From: an uncultured Actinomycetes bacterium
GTDB taxonomy: Bacteria > Actinomycetota > Actinomycetes > Nanopelagicales > Nanopelagicaceae
Assembly (NCBI GenBank): GCA_903953805.1
Contig: CAJBLC010000007.1
Location: forward strand, 1 to 38,420
Length of the DNA stretch: 38,420 nt
Reading direction: 5' to 3'
In this document: in pieces, positions 8,193 to 16,748 of the stretch
Numbering within the stretch: the stretch's first letter is position 1
Layout: each line of letters begins with the position of its first letter
Made by a program: the position numbers and the translations under genes
Notes under the pieces: generated by a model
Told to the model about the DNA's origin: nothing
Databases searched by the model: none
The model's input: the letters and a program-made list of their open reading frames with translations, nothing else

Positions 8193-9137
8193 ATGGAGAT
8201 GCGCCGGCTAGGTAATTCGGGTCTAGAAGTTTCACGACTTGGACTTGGCACGATGACCTGGGGTCGCGATACCGATGAGCACGAGGCGGCTGATCAACTT
8301 CGCACCTTTCGTGAGGCTGGTGGCAATTTCCTCGATACTGCAGCCTCATACGGCGATGGCGATAGCGAACGAGTTCTTGGTGGATTTCTTGGCACTCTGA
8401 TCGATCGCTCTGAGCTCGTCATTGCGACGAAGGCCGGTCTCTCATTTCGGGAGCCAGGGCGTCGATATAACAACTCGCGTTCAAATCTTCTCTCGGAACT
8501 CGATGGATCCCTCTCTCGACTCGGAGTGGATCACATTGATTTATGGCAGGTGCAAGGGTGGGATGAAGAGACTCCCTTAGAAGAGACTCTCTCAGCGATG
8601 GATCATGCAGTGGCATCTGGCAAGGTGAGATACGTTGGATTTTCCAATATCAACGGTTGGCAATTGGCACGGACCGCAACTCTTCAGAATCCGCTCTTTG
8701 GCAAGTCTCCAATAACATCTATTCAATCCGAGTATTCACTTCTCAATCGCTCGATCGAGGATGAAGTTCTTCCAGCGAGCTTTGAATTAGGAGTAGGAGT
8801 ACTTGCTTGGTCTCCATTAGGACGTGGCGTCCTGACTGGAAAGTATCGGAATGGAACACCTTCAGACTCTCGTGGCGCAAGCCCACACTTTGCCGAGTTC
8901 ATCTCCCCTTACCTCGATGATCGAAGTCGTTCGATTGTCGAAGCAGTTTCGGTTGCTGCAGAGGGGTTGGGTTACGCGCCCTTAGAGGTGGCGCTAGCGT
9001 GGGTTCGAGATGGTGGAAATATCGCTAGCTGCATTGTGGGCGCTAGAACTGGTGCTCAATTACGAGGCGCCCTCACAGCAGAAGAAATCTCACTCCCTGA
9101 TCCGGTGCGCCAAGCTTTGGATGAGATCTCAGCCTAA
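8193..9137 (+). CDS. aldo/keto reductase
   Basis: This is a 314-residue NADPH-dependent aldo/keto reductase with a TIM-barrel fold. The N-terminus MRRLGNSGLEVSRLGLGTMTWG is classic. The catalytic Asp and Tyr lie in FLDTAASYGDGDSE, Lys in VIATKAG, and the cofactor segment near the C-terminus is CIVGARTGAQL. The ORF track extends to 7971, but that extension is antisense to the phosphatase gene. The ATG at 8193 matches the family start, with a second in-frame ATG two codons later. The substrate is unknown; relatives of this oxidoreductase group reduce aldehydes or ketones. It diverges from the phosphatase/mshC cassette and ends 5 bp from the convergent peptidase. Confidence 0.92.
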   Translation: MEMRRLGNSGLEVSRLGLGTMTWGRDTDEHEAADQLRTFREAGGNFLDTAASYGDGDSERVLGGFLGTLIDRSELVIATKAGLSFREPGRRYNNSRSNLLSELDGSLSRLGVDHIDLWQVQGWDEETPLEETLSAMDHAVASGKVRYVGFSNINGWQLARTATLQNPLFGKSPITSIQSEYSLLNRSIEDEVLPASFELGVGVLAWSPLGRGVLTGKYRNGTPSDSRGASPHFAEFISPYLDDRSRSIVEAVSVAAEGLGYAPLEVALAWVRDGGNIASCIVGARTGAQLRGALTAEEISLPDPVRQALDEISA

Positions 9138-9142
9138 TTTTT

Positions 9143-10492
9143 TTATGAGTTCGATAGGAACCTGGCGAGAGTTCGCACGCCAAAGATCAAACCATCAATA
9201 GGAATACGTTCATCAACGCCATGAAAGAGCGCGAAGAAATCCAATTCTTGAGGGAGTCGAACTGGGCTATAGCCATAACCAATGATCCCAAGGTCTGAGA
9301 GCGCTTTATTATCTGTTCCACCACTCATCAAATATGGAACTGGTACTCCATCAGGATCTTCAGCGAGAATGGCAGCACACATCGCCTCAACGAGCGGACC
9401 TTCAAAGTCAACTTCGAGTGCCTTATCTCGAACCAATACTTCAATAGATGCATCGGTGCCGGTTAACTCCCGAAGCGTCTCTTCGAGCTCGTGCTCAAAA
9501 CCAGGTAGGAATCTTCCATCGATTACTGCCGATGCCGATCCTGGAATTACATTCGCCTTGTAGCCACCCTCCAGCATCGTTGGATTGGCAGTATTTTGAA
9601 CTGTGGCCCCCATCATGCGAGCGGCGCCACCAATGTGTTTGAGGAGCGGACGAGGATTTGCTGGATCGTATTTCTCTCCGACGAGTTCTGCGATTTTGGA
9701 GAAGAATTTTGAACCAGTCTTGGTTTCGCGCGCAGGCCATTGATACTCGCCGATACGAGAAACAGCGCGGGCAAGTTTGGTAATCGCATTTGCAGGATTG
9801 ATGAAGGATCCATGTCCCGCATCCCCCGTTGCAGTGAGTTGCATCCATTGGATGCCCTTCTCTGCTGTCTCAACAAAATAGAGACGATGTCCACCAGTTA
9901 TTGTTACGGAAAATCCGCCAACTTCAGAGATCGCCTCTGTATATCCCTCGAAGATCTCTGGTCGATTCTTTACTAACCAGCGGGAGCCGTAGACGCTTCC
10001 GGCCTCCTCGTCAGCGAAGAAGATTAAGAGAATATTGCGTGGTGGTGTGTAACCAGCCCTGGCCCACGCGCGGACGACAGCCAAGAACATAGCATCGCCA
10101 TCCTTCATATCTACAGCGCCGCGTCCCCAGATATATCCATCCTTGATGACCCCACCAAAAGGATCAACACTCCAGTCTGCGGCATTGGCAGGAACCACAT
10201 CGAGATGGCCGTGCACAACGAGCCCTCCGCGAGTTTGGTCTACACCAGGAATGCGAGCGACAACATTGAGACGATTAGGTGCCGTCTCGATGATCTCGGA
10301 TTCGATACCAACTTCAGCCAACTTAGCTGCAACATACTCAGCTACTGCTTTCTCATCGCCCTTGCCCTCGCCGTGGTTCACACTTGGAATCTGGATAAGT
10401 TCCTGCAGGAGGGTCACCACATCAGATTCCATCTCGGCCATCTGATCGGAAGTGAGGTTGTATTCATTCGCTGCTGATGGGGCTGTGCTCAT
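9143..10492 (-). CDS. M20/M25/M40-family metallo-dipeptidase or deacylase
   Basis: This 449-residue cytoplasmic zinc hydrolase shows the standard M20 metal sites: His and Asp in VVHGHLDVVPA, the bridging Asp in WGRGAVDMKDG, the catalytic Glu pair in FFADEEAGS, and the C-terminal His in ALFHGVDERIP. A dimerisation (lid) domain occupies about residues 195-320. The segment MSGGTDNKAL is typical of actinobacterial M20 'dipeptidase' annotations. Specificity (dipeptides versus N-acyl amino acids) cannot be settled by eye. It lies alone between two plus-strand genes and shares a 98-bp divergent region with tRNA-Leu. I saw no signal peptide. Confidence 0.9.
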   Translation of the reverse strand: MSTAPSAANEYNLTSDQMAEMESDVVTLLQELIQIPSVNHGEGKGDEKAVAEYVAAKLAEVGIESEIIETAPNRLNVVARIPGVDQTRGGLVVHGHLDVVPANAADWSVDPFGGVIKDGYIWGRGAVDMKDGDAMFLAVVRAWARAGYTPPRNILLIFFADEEAGSVYGSRWLVKNRPEIFEGYTEAISEVGGFSVTITGGHRLYFVETAEKGIQWMQLTATGDAGHGSFINPANAITKLARAVSRIGEYQWPARETKTGSKFFSKIAELVGEKYDPANPRPLLKHIGGAARMMGATVQNTANPTMLEGGYKANVIPGSASAVIDGRFLPGFEHELEETLRELTGTDASIEVLVRDKALEVDFEGPLVEAMCAAILAEDPDGVPVPYLMSGGTDNKALSDLGIIGYGYSPVRLPQELDFFALFHGVDERIPIDGLIFGVRTLARFLSNS

Positions 10493-10544
10493 GGCTCAAT
10501 CTTGCCTCAAAAGCTCTCCATTTCCCACGAATCAAAGAGATTGC

Positions 10545-10550
10545 TATATT
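10545..10550 (+). promoter_or_regulatory. weak candidate -10 box (TATATT) upstream of tRNA-Leu
   Basis: TATATT lies 40 bp before the tRNA in the 98-bp gap between the M20 peptidase and tRNA-Leu. The -35 region 17 bp upstream (TTTCCC) is poor. It is the only AT-rich hexamer of this kind in the gap, so it is listed as a weak candidate. Confidence 0.25.
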
Positions 10551-10590
10551 TCACCACTGGCCAGCGAAGTGATTCGCAGGAACCACACTC

Positions 10591-10674
10591 GTCCGGGTGG
10601 CGGAATTGGCAGACGCGCTAGCTTGAGGTGCTAGTTCTCGCAAGGGATTCGGGGTTCAAGTCCCCGTTCGGACA
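10591..10674 (+). tRNA. tRNA-Leu (anticodon GAG)
   Basis: This is an 84-nt class II tRNA. The acceptor arm GTCCGGG pairs with TTCGGAC using two G-U pairs, and the discriminator is A. The anticodon stem is CTAGC/GCTAG with loop TTGAGGT, giving anticodon GAG, which reads CUC and CUU leucine codons. A long variable arm follows, as expected for tRNA-Leu. The T arm is CGGGG-TTCAAGT-CCCCG. The CCA end is not encoded (ACAA follows), so it would be added by nucleotidyltransferase. It is probably co-oriented with, and possibly transcribed into, the thymidine kinase gene 32 bp downstream. Confidence 0.96.
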
Positions 10675-10706
10675 CAAGTACGTGAGCGATAGGGCAGGAT
10701 ACGGCC

Positions 10707-11351
10707 ATGGCTGAATTGACCTACTACTGCGGCACCATGGATAGCGGAAAGTCCACGCTTGCCCTCCAGACAGCCCACAATCACCAAAGTCGCGGTCGCA
10801 GCGGCGTCATCTTCACCAATAAGGATCGCGGCGGTCCAGGAATGATCACCAGCCGCCTAGGTCTCAAGAGTGAGGCAATAGAAGTCAGCCAAGGATTCGA
10901 TCTTCACAAATTTGTGGTCGATATGTTGAGCCGGGGCGAGCGTGTTGATTTCATTATCAGCGATGAGACTCAATTCTTTGAGGCAGAGCAGATTGAACAA
11001 TTGGCTCGAATTGTCGATGGCTTAGGGATCGATGTTTATGCCTTTGGCATCCTTACAGATTTTCGAACGAAGATGTTTCCTGGATCCGCACGACTTGTGG
11101 AATTAGCTGATCGAGTCCTCCCTCTTCAAGTGGAAGCGCTCTGTTGGTGTGGCGAACGAGCTACCCACAATGCCCGCGTTGCCTATGGGCAGATGATTAC
11201 TGAAGGCGAACAAGTTGTCGTTGGTGACACCGAGGATCCTGATGCGATCGGTTACGAAGTTCTTTGTCGTCGCCACCATATGCGTCAGGTTACGAGTCGA
11301 TCAGCCCGCGCAGCACGAGCCGAACCACTCCCCTTTCAGGGAATTGAGTAG
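10707..11351 (+). CDS. tdk: thymidine kinase (type II)
   Basis: It phosphorylates thymidine to dTMP in the salvage pathway. The 214 residues contain the P-loop GTMDSGKST (residues 9-17), the catalytic Glu87 in SDETQF, the DFRTKMFPGS segment near 118-127, and a zinc-binding lasso with CWC at 146-148 and CRRH at 187-190. Length and motifs match bacterial TK1-like enzymes. A plausible ribosome binding site GCAGGA sits 8 nt before the ATG. The gene follows tRNA-Leu and ends only 6 bp before the convergent DUF554 gene, with no visible terminator. Having Tdk suggests the cell can scavenge environmental thymidine. Confidence 0.95.
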   Translation: MAELTYYCGTMDSGKSTLALQTAHNHQSRGRSGVIFTNKDRGGPGMITSRLGLKSEAIEVSQGFDLHKFVVDMLSRGERVDFIISDETQFFEAEQIEQLARIVDGLGIDVYAFGILTDFRTKMFPGSARLVELADRVLPLQVEALCWCGERATHNARVAYGQMITEGEQVVVGDTEDPDAIGYEVLCRRHHMRQVTSRSARAARAEPLPFQGIE

Positions 11352-11357
11352 CTTTCT

Positions 11358-12092
11358 TTAAAACCAGTAATGGGCCGCTGTAGCGATTACTGGCGCAAAG
11401 AAGATGGCGGGCAAAAGATCCCCAACAGAGATCACTTTAATTTCCAACACTCGAAGACTGATTCCCACCAAGAGAACTCCGCCAACTGCCGTCATCGCTC
11501 CCACTTGATAGGCGTTCATGACATTTCCAAGGCCTAGCCCTGCGACAGTCCAGATTCCTTGATAGATGCCGACTGGAATGAAAGAGAAGGCCACGCCCCA
11601 GCCGAATGTTGCCCCAAAGGCGATGGAGGTTATGCAGTCGAGTGTGCTCTTGAGAATAAGTTGTTGATGGCCATTTCCCATGCCATCAGAGATAGAACCC
11701 AAAATCGCGAGAGGTCCAATGGCAAAGAGAAGTGAGGCTGCCATGAAACCATCTAAGAATGAACCTTGTTCACCTCGCGAGAATCGAGTTCGCAAGCGAA
11801 TTCCGAATCGCTCAAGGCGATCTTCAATCTGCAAGATGGAGCCGCATAGTGCTCCAAGAAGAAGTGAGGCGAGAACTGTAAGAATCGTCCAGCCCTTAGG
11901 TAGAGATGAGATGAAACTTGGATTCCAAATCTCTCTCAGAGCATCAACAGCGGCAAGCATCGTGACGCATCCCAATGCATCGGTGATTAAACGACGAGTT
12001 TTCTCAGGGATGCGATTTCCAAAGAGAACGCCGAGCGCACTGCCACCTGCGATTCCGAGAATATTGAGGAGCGTTCCAAAACCCACAAACAT
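11358..12092 (-). CDS. DUF554 domain-containing integral membrane protein
   Basis: This 244-residue hydrophobic protein has about seven predicted membrane spans. The N-terminal GTLLNILGIAGGSALGVLFG and the segment TDALGCVTMLAAVDALRE are typical of the DUF554 (YdfK/YqgA-like) family. A central hydrophilic loop near residues 90-105 carries several charged residues (EDRLERFGIRLRTRF). Function is unknown; the family is widespread and suspected to transport something, without proof. Its ATG overlaps the stop of the uppP-like gene by one base (TGATG), so it is read from the same mRNA and probably lies in the same ung/ABC transcription unit. Confidence 0.85.
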   Translation of the reverse strand: MFVGFGTLLNILGIAGGSALGVLFGNRIPEKTRRLITDALGCVTMLAAVDALREIWNPSFISSLPKGWTILTVLASLLLGALCGSILQIEDRLERFGIRLRTRFSRGEQGSFLDGFMAASLLFAIGPLAILGSISDGMGNGHQQLILKSTLDCITSIAFGATFGWGVAFSFIPVGIYQGIWTVAGLGLGNVMNAYQVGAMTAVGGVLLVGISLRVLEIKVISVGDLLPAIFFAPVIATAAHYWF

Positions 12093-12970
12093 CAGCCAAA
12101 GAGCCCAAATCTAATGATGGAGATCAGGCCAACTGCTAGGCAGTAGAGAGCAAAGGGGCGGAGTGAATTGCTCTTGAAGTATCGAACTAAGAATTTTACG
12201 GAGATGAATGTGGCGATAAAGGCAGCAAGAGTTCCCGCCAAAAGTGGTCCTTGCGATGCTGAGGCGATCGCTCCATGATGGAGAAGCTTGGGAAGCTTCA
12301 CAATGGAAGCACCGAGAATTGCTGGAAAGGCCAAAAGGAAGGCAAAGTCTGCAGCAATTGAACGTGACAATCCTCTGAGCATTCCAAAGCTGATAGATAC
12401 ACCGAACCGGGAAATACCAGCGAAGAGCGCAGTGCTCTCTCCTACTCCAACGACGAAAGCTTGACCTATGGAGACCCGCTCAACGATTGCCGCATCCGAG
12501 TCCTTGGCATGCACATGTGGGTGGCGGCGTTCGGTAAGGCGCTCAACACTGAAAAGTATGAGGCCGTTGACCGCAAGAAATATCGCGGCGAGAACCGGCT
12601 TTCCAAAATTTCGCTCAAATAACTTGTTGAGGAGGAGGCCAATGATGGCAACTGGAATTGTTCCAACAACAAGGCGGGTTAATAGTGGGAGCCCTGATCC
12701 TGGATTCGTAGATTTGCGGAGTCCTTGAATGGCTGATTGAAGGATAGTGATCCATCGACTTCCAAAGACAATAAAGAGAGCAATCGCACTTGCAAGGTGA
12801 AATGCCACCGCTACCAGCAAATATTGCGGATCCGCAGCAAAGGTCTTCCAGGAACCTCCTAGCCAGGCCGGTACGAGTACCGCATGACCCAGGCTGGAAA
12901 CGGGAAATAGTTCTGTAATCCCCTGAAGGAGGCCAATAACTATTGATTGCAGATATGTGAAATGGAACAT
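12092..12970 (-). CDS. uppP: undecaprenyl-diphosphatase-like (UppP/BacA family), divergent subgroup
   Basis: The family recycles the lipid carrier by dephosphorylating undecaprenyl diphosphate in the cytoplasmic membrane. The 292-residue protein has about eight membrane spans. Motif 1, QGITELFPVSSLGH (residues 16-29), keeps Glu20 and His29. Motif 2 reads ESTALFAGISRFG at 178-190: the catalytic arginine (Arg188) remains, but the usual second serine of SRSG is Phe189. The TELFPVSSLGH form marks a distinct actinobacterial subgroup rather than the Rv2136c type. A cytoplasmic His-rich loop (RRHPHVHAKDSD) lies near 148-159. If this is the only uppP, it is essential; otherwise it may be a paralogue with altered substrate. 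Confidence 0.82.
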   Translation of the reverse strand: MFHFTYLQSIVIGLLQGITELFPVSSLGHAVLVPAWLGGSWKTFAADPQYLLVAVAFHLASAIALFIVFGSRWITILQSAIQGLRKSTNPGSGLPLLTRLVVGTIPVAIIGLLLNKLFERNFGKPVLAAIFLAVNGLILFSVERLTERRHPHVHAKDSDAAIVERVSIGQAFVVGVGESTALFAGISRFGVSISFGMLRGLSRSIAADFAFLLAFPAILGASIVKLPKLLHHGAIASASQGPLLAGTLAAFIATFISVKFLVRYFKSNSLRPFALYCLAVGLISIIRFGLFG

Positions 12971-12979
12971 GCGCTGACT

Positions 12980-13624
12980 CTACAACCTCCAATTTATGGG
13001 CGAGATTCCCGCGCCGATCAGCCTTTCATTAGTGGTGGAGAAAGGTTTACTTCCGAAGAATCCTCGATAGGCGCTCAAGGGGCTTGGGTGTGGTGATGCA
13101 ACCGTCATCTCTTTACCAAAGAATTTTTGATAATCAAGCGCTTTCTTTCCCCAAAGTACCCCCACAATCTTCGGAGATGAGAGTGAAGCAAGGAGGTGAT
13201 GCGAAACTTCTTCCCAACCAATTCCCTGATGAGTGAGCGATACCCCACTTTTACATGTGAGGATTGGGTTAAGAAGGAGAACGCCTTCCTCCATCCATCG
13301 TGAAAGATCCCCTGATGGCGGTTCTGGAAACCCCAAATCGTCGACGTATTCTTTTAAGATATTTCTTAACGTAGGCGGTCTGACAGATATCTCTTGAGGA
13401 ATTGAGAAAGCTACACCGGTAGCGTGACGTGGATCTGGATAAGGATCTTGTCCAAGGATGACCACCTTCACTTTTTCGGGTGGAATATTGAGAGCCGCAA
13501 AGACATTTTCAATCTTCGGATTTATTGATTCCTTGTCCACGTGACGGGAGATCGTCGCAAGAGTCGGTTTTATCTCCCCTAATATCCCCTGCCATGGCTC
13601 GGGAACATAACTAAAGAGATCCAT
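12980..13624 (-). CDS. ung: uracil-DNA glycosylase, family 1
   Basis: Ung removes uracil from DNA as the first step of base-excision repair. The 214-residue protein contains the water-activating motif GQDPYPD (residues 58-64, Asp60), the uracil-binding LLLNPILTC segment (116-124) and the minor-groove loop SPHPSPLSAYRGF with catalytic His179. Family 1 enzymes are usually 210-230 residues, so it appears complete. The gene starts 8 bp after the ABC ATPase stop and ends 9 bp before the uppP-like start, consistent with one polycistronic message. The pairing with a membrane phosphatase seems incidental. Confidence 0.96.
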   Translation of the reverse strand: MDLFSYVPEPWQGILGEIKPTLATISRHVDKESINPKIENVFAALNIPPEKVKVVILGQDPYPDPRHATGVAFSIPQEISVRPPTLRNILKEYVDDLGFPEPPSGDLSRWMEEGVLLLNPILTCKSGVSLTHQGIGWEEVSHHLLASLSSPKIVGVLWGKKALDYQKFFGKEMTVASPHPSPLSAYRGFFGSKPFSTTNERLIGAGISPINWRL

Positions 13625-13632
13625 GCAATCAG

Positions 13633-14415
13633 TTACCTAGCGCGAGCGAAGTATCGACCATCTGCCTTATGTAGTGAGATCTCGACACCATATGCCAGCG
13701 TCAGATGTTCTTCTGTTATGACCGAGTCGATCGGTCCCATGGAAACAGGTAGACCATTTCGAAGCAAGAGAGCATGAGTTGTTCCATGAGGGATCTCTTC
13801 AAGATGGTGAGTAACGATCACTGTTGCTGGTGCTGCAGGGTCAAGAGCAAGGACATCGAGGCGTTTAAGGAGATCCTCGCGACCCGCAAGATCGAGTCCA
13901 GCCGCAGGTTCATCAAGAAGTAGCAACTCTGGATTAGACATCATCGAGCGCGCAATGAGGGCTCGCTTCTTCTCGCCTTCGCTGAGTGTTGAGAAAGTTC
14001 GATCTTTCAATTCTCGGATACCCAATGTCGTCAATAAGCCCATCGCTCTGGATTCGTCCCATAGATCGTAACTCTCTGTCCAACGACCGATGATTGCATA
14101 GGCTGAACTCATAACGAGATCCAACACCTTTTCATCGTCTGGGATCGAGGCCAAGAGACTATTTGTGGTGAGTCCTATTCGTGTACGAAGTTCGAATACA
14201 TCGACGTTACCGAGTTTCTCATCGAGAATAAAGACGTCACCATGAGATGGATGGATGTAAGTAGCCATGAGATTGAGAGAGGTGGTCTTGCCTGCTCCAT
14301 TAGGACCAACGATCACCCAACGTTCAGTTGGTTGGATGGAAAGCGAGATTGGACCCAGGATATTTTTGCCCTCGCGTATCACCGATACATCTTTGAATTC
14401 GATTACGGGGCTCAC
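13633..14415 (-). CDS. ABC transporter ATP-binding protein (orphan ATPase next to serB)
   Basis: This is a 260-residue ABC ATPase with Walker A GPNGAGKT (37-44), signature LSEGE (144-148), Walker B LLLLDEP (Asp168, Glu169) and switch His203 in VTHHLEE. There is no neighbouring permease gene. The same serB-adjacent orphan ATPase occurs in Mycobacterium (Rv3041c beside serB2) and other actinobacteria. It resembles ModF/YlmA-like cytoplasmic ATPases more than a defined importer, and substrate and partner are unknown. The start is GTG, in a 50-bp region divergent from serB; TATCTT lies 8 nt upstream as a weak -10 candidate. Confidence 0.9.
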   Translation of the reverse strand: MSPVIEFKDVSVIREGKNILGPISLSIQPTERWVIVGPNGAGKTTSLNLMATYIHPSHGDVFILDEKLGNVDVFELRTRIGLTTNSLLASIPDDEKVLDLVMSSAYAIIGRWTESYDLWDESRAMGLLTTLGIRELKDRTFSTLSEGEKKRALIARSMMSNPELLLLDEPAAGLDLAGREDLLKRLDVLALDPAAPATVIVTHHLEEIPHGTTHALLLRNGLPVSMGPIDSVITEEHLTLAYGVEISLHKADGRYFARAR

Positions 14416-14453
14416 AGAAGTGAAAGATACCGCCTAGCCCGCCTCAGAGGCGC

Positions 14454-14459
14454 TAACCT
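14454..14459 (+). promoter_or_regulatory. candidate leaderless -10 box (TAACCT) for serB
   Basis: TAACCT ends 6 nt before the serB GTG and no Shine-Dalgarno precedes it. This matches the TAnnnT-plus-6/7-nt pattern seen at several genes in the window and supports GTG at 14466 as both transcription and translation start. Confidence 0.45.
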
Positions 14460-14465
14460 CACCCA

Positions 14466-15608
14466 GTGAGCCTCGCTACAAAATACACTGGATTAATCCT
14501 CGCCTCAGGCGCTCTGGACGGAGATCCCACAGACTCTCTTCTTGAAGTGCTCTCCCCCTTCAAGATTCGCATTCTTGACTCCTCGCTCTTAACAATCCGC
14601 GACAGATTTATCTTCTCGCTTTTGATCGAGCTCAGCCCTGATCATCAGGAGGCCATAGCATCCGATCTTGACGCGCTCACCGCTCTAGGGAAGGTCGATG
14701 TCGCTTACGATTTCACCGCCTTCGCATTAACTCCAAGAATCGGAAGACCTTTCACTCTTGTGCTCGCCTCCTCGGAGATAAACCCGTCAACCCTCTTGCG
14801 CTTCACTAAAGAGATATCAAAGGTTGGTGTGATCTCTGAACTCAAGACAAATCATGAAGAGAATTTCATCGTTTCAAAGATCACATTCACATCGGAGGGC
14901 GCCGTAGAAATATTGCGGGAAGCCATCTCTCCCATAGCAAAAGAAGAGAAGATCTCTGCTTCGATCTTAGAGTCGGATGCGCTGACGGTTGGCAACGAAG
15001 CCTGTCTCTTTGATATGGATTCAACATTTATCAATGAGGAAGTAATCGATGTGCTCGCGAAGATTGCTGGTGTTGGCGATCAGGTTGCCGATATAACAGA
15101 GAGGGCGATGAAGGGTGAACTTGACTTCGAACAGTCCCTCAGAGCCCGAGTTGCTTTGTTAAAAGATCAACCGATTTCGATCATCGAGGAAGCTCGCTCC
15201 CAGATCTCCTTCACAACAGGCGCTGTTGAATTCGTAAATGCGCTCCATAAGCGAGGAGCAAAGGTCGGGATAGTTTCCGGTGGCTTCCATGATGTGATCG
15301 ATGAATTTCTTAAGCCCTTAGATCTTGAGCTCGTCCAAGCAAATCGGTTTGAGATTGTCGATGGCAAGCTCACAGGAGAAGTCCAAGGAGATGTTGTTGA
15401 TCGCGCTGCGAAGCGAATGGTCCTTCAATCTTTTGGAGCAGACGCGACCCGAACATTCGCAATCGGCGATGGTGCCAACGATATCGAGATGATTGAAAGC
15501 GCTGACTTTGGTATTGCCTTCATGGCTAAGCCAATGCTGATTGAAGCCGCAGATACAGCTCTCTTCGTGAGAGATTTACGGGCGATATTGCCTCTCCTGG
15601 GCTATTAA
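14466..15608 (+). CDS. serB: phosphoserine phosphatase with N-terminal ACT-type regulatory region
   Basis: SerB converts phosphoserine to serine, the last step of serine synthesis. The 380-residue protein is of the long actinobacterial SerB2 type. Residues 1 to about 170 form two ACT-like regions that in Mycobacterium bind serine for feedback control. The HAD catalytic domain follows: nucleophile motif DMDST with Asp183/Asp185, motif II SGGFHD at Ser271, and GDGANDIEM with Asp335/Asp339. The start codon is GTG. The gene diverges from the ABC ATPase and converges on hisG with a 6-bp gap. The ACT assignment rests on length and position more than on sharp motifs. Confidence 0.93.
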   Translation: MSLATKYTGLILASGALDGDPTDSLLEVLSPFKIRILDSSLLTIRDRFIFSLLIELSPDHQEAIASDLDALTALGKVDVAYDFTAFALTPRIGRPFTLVLASSEINPSTLLRFTKEISKVGVISELKTNHEENFIVSKITFTSEGAVEILREAISPIAKEEKISASILESDALTVGNEACLFDMDSTFINEEVIDVLAKIAGVGDQVADITERAMKGELDFEQSLRARVALLKDQPISIIEEARSQISFTTGAVEFVNALHKRGAKVGIVSGGFHDVIDEFLKPLDLELVQANRFEIVDGKLTGEVQGDVVDRAAKRMVLQSFGADATRTFAIGDGANDIEMIESADFGIAFMAKPMLIEAADTALFVRDLRAILPLLGY

Positions 15609-15614
15609 TTCCGA

Positions 15615-16460
15615 TTAAAGACGACAGGCGTGGATATCTGTCACGAGAATTCCCCGCGCACCGACTCGCCAAAGGTCATCCAAAATACGGTTTACATCCT
15701 TCTTCTTGACCATTGCGCGAACCGCCGACCAGCCACTCTTCTGAAGCGGGGATACTGTTGGAGATTCAATTCCAGGAGTCATTGCGCAAGCCGCTTCAAG
15801 GAATTCGTGAGAGACGTCGTAATCCACCAGCACATATTGGCTAGCGATAACCACACCATTGAGTCGTCTGATAAAAGTCTCTATGGCCTCGTTGCGGATT
15901 GTTTTTTGACCTTCGATAACGATGGCTTCACTCTGAAGTAGTGGATCACCGAAGACACTCAACCCAGCTTGGCGTAGCGTGCCACCTGTTGATACGACAT
16001 CTGCAATCGCATCCGCGACTCCGAGGCGAATAGCACTCTCAACTGCTCCATCCAATCGCACAACAGTTGCCGCGATTTTCTTGTCAGAGAGATACTTCTC
16101 TAAGAGTCCTGGATAGGCAGTCGCAATTCGAAGTCCACTGAGGTCAGTCTCGGTGAGATCCTTCCCCGATGGAGCAGCAAACCTAAAAGTAGAATGGCCA
16201 AAATCCAGGGCCAAAATCTCTTTGGCATTAACACCAGAATCGATCAGTAAATCTCTACCAGTGATTCCTAATTCGAGCTCGCCCGATCCGACATAAATTG
16301 CGATATCTCTCGGGCGCAGGTAATAGAACTCGATATCGTTCTGAGGATCGATGAGAACAAGGTCTCGTACGTCAGATCGCTGGCGATAGCCCGCCTCTTT
16401 TAGCATGAGCGTAGCGCTCTCAGAGAGTGAGCCCTTATTCGGTACGGCGATCTTTAACAC
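15615..16460 (-). CDS. hisG: ATP phosphoribosyltransferase, long form
   Basis: HisG catalyses the first committed step of histidine synthesis, joining ATP and PRPP. The 281-residue length indicates the long form with a C-terminal ACT-like domain for histidine feedback, so no HisZ is needed. Recognisable segments are LKIAVPNKGSLSE at the N-terminus, GITGRDLL near residue 87, and the PRPP-binding region ADAIADVVSTGGTLRQAGL near 150-168. The GTG start is preceded by GGGGGAG at 5 nt. It follows hisE by 15 bp, the usual actinobacterial hisE-hisG pair, here placed directly after rpe. Confidence 0.96.
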   Translation of the reverse strand: MLKIAVPNKGSLSESATLMLKEAGYRQRSDVRDLVLIDPQNDIEFYYLRPRDIAIYVGSGELELGITGRDLLIDSGVNAKEILALDFGHSTFRFAAPSGKDLTETDLSGLRIATAYPGLLEKYLSDKKIAATVVRLDGAVESAIRLGVADAIADVVSTGGTLRQAGLSVFGDPLLQSEAIVIEGQKTIRNEAIETFIRRLNGVVIASQYVLVDYDVSHEFLEAACAMTPGIESPTVSPLQKSGWSAVRAMVKKKDVNRILDDLWRVGARGILVTDIHACRL

Positions 16461-16475
16461 TTCTGCTCCCCCGTT

Positions 16476-16739
16476 TTAAAGAACTTTGTATACATCATCT
16501 GGAGTGATGCCGCGTGCGATCATCAATATTTGTAGACGGAAGAGCAATTGCGAAATTTCAAGCGATAGCGCCTCGTCATCTTCGTGCTCTCCAGCAAGCC
16601 AAACTTCTCCTGCTTCTTCGATGATCTTCTTACCCATGGAATGGATTCCACCATCAAGGGCCTCAACAGTTGCCGATCCTGCTGGTCGATCCTGAGATTT
16701 CTGCAGAAGTTCTTTGTAGAGCTGATCGAAGTTCTTCAC
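16476..16739 (-). CDS. hisE: phosphoribosyl-ATP pyrophosphatase
   Basis: HisE hydrolyses phosphoribosyl-ATP to phosphoribosyl-AMP, the second step of histidine synthesis. The small all-alpha protein (87 residues) shows the MazG-like metal-binding pattern in [15 protein letters not shown] and the following [18 protein letters not shown]. The ORF track begins at a TTG at 16745, but the GTG at 16739 gives [12 protein letters not shown], which fits the family start, so I use it. The ribosome binding site for either codon is poor; coupling with rpe, 9 bp upstream, is likely. HisI (the cyclohydrolase) is not fused and not in this window. Confidence 0.93.
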   Translation of the reverse strand: MKNFDQLYKELLQKSQDRPAGSATVEALDGGIHSMGKKIIEEAGEVWLAGEHEDDEALSLEISQLLFRLQILMIARGITPDDVYKVL

Positions 16740-16748
16740 CCTCAAATT

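Noticed and set aside
9121-9143. Possible terminator after the aldo/keto reductase (GAGATCTC then a T run)
   Set aside because: The GAGATCTC palindrome has no loop and is not directly followed by the T-tract; the T run is only 7 nt in a 5-bp intergenic gap plus coding ends.
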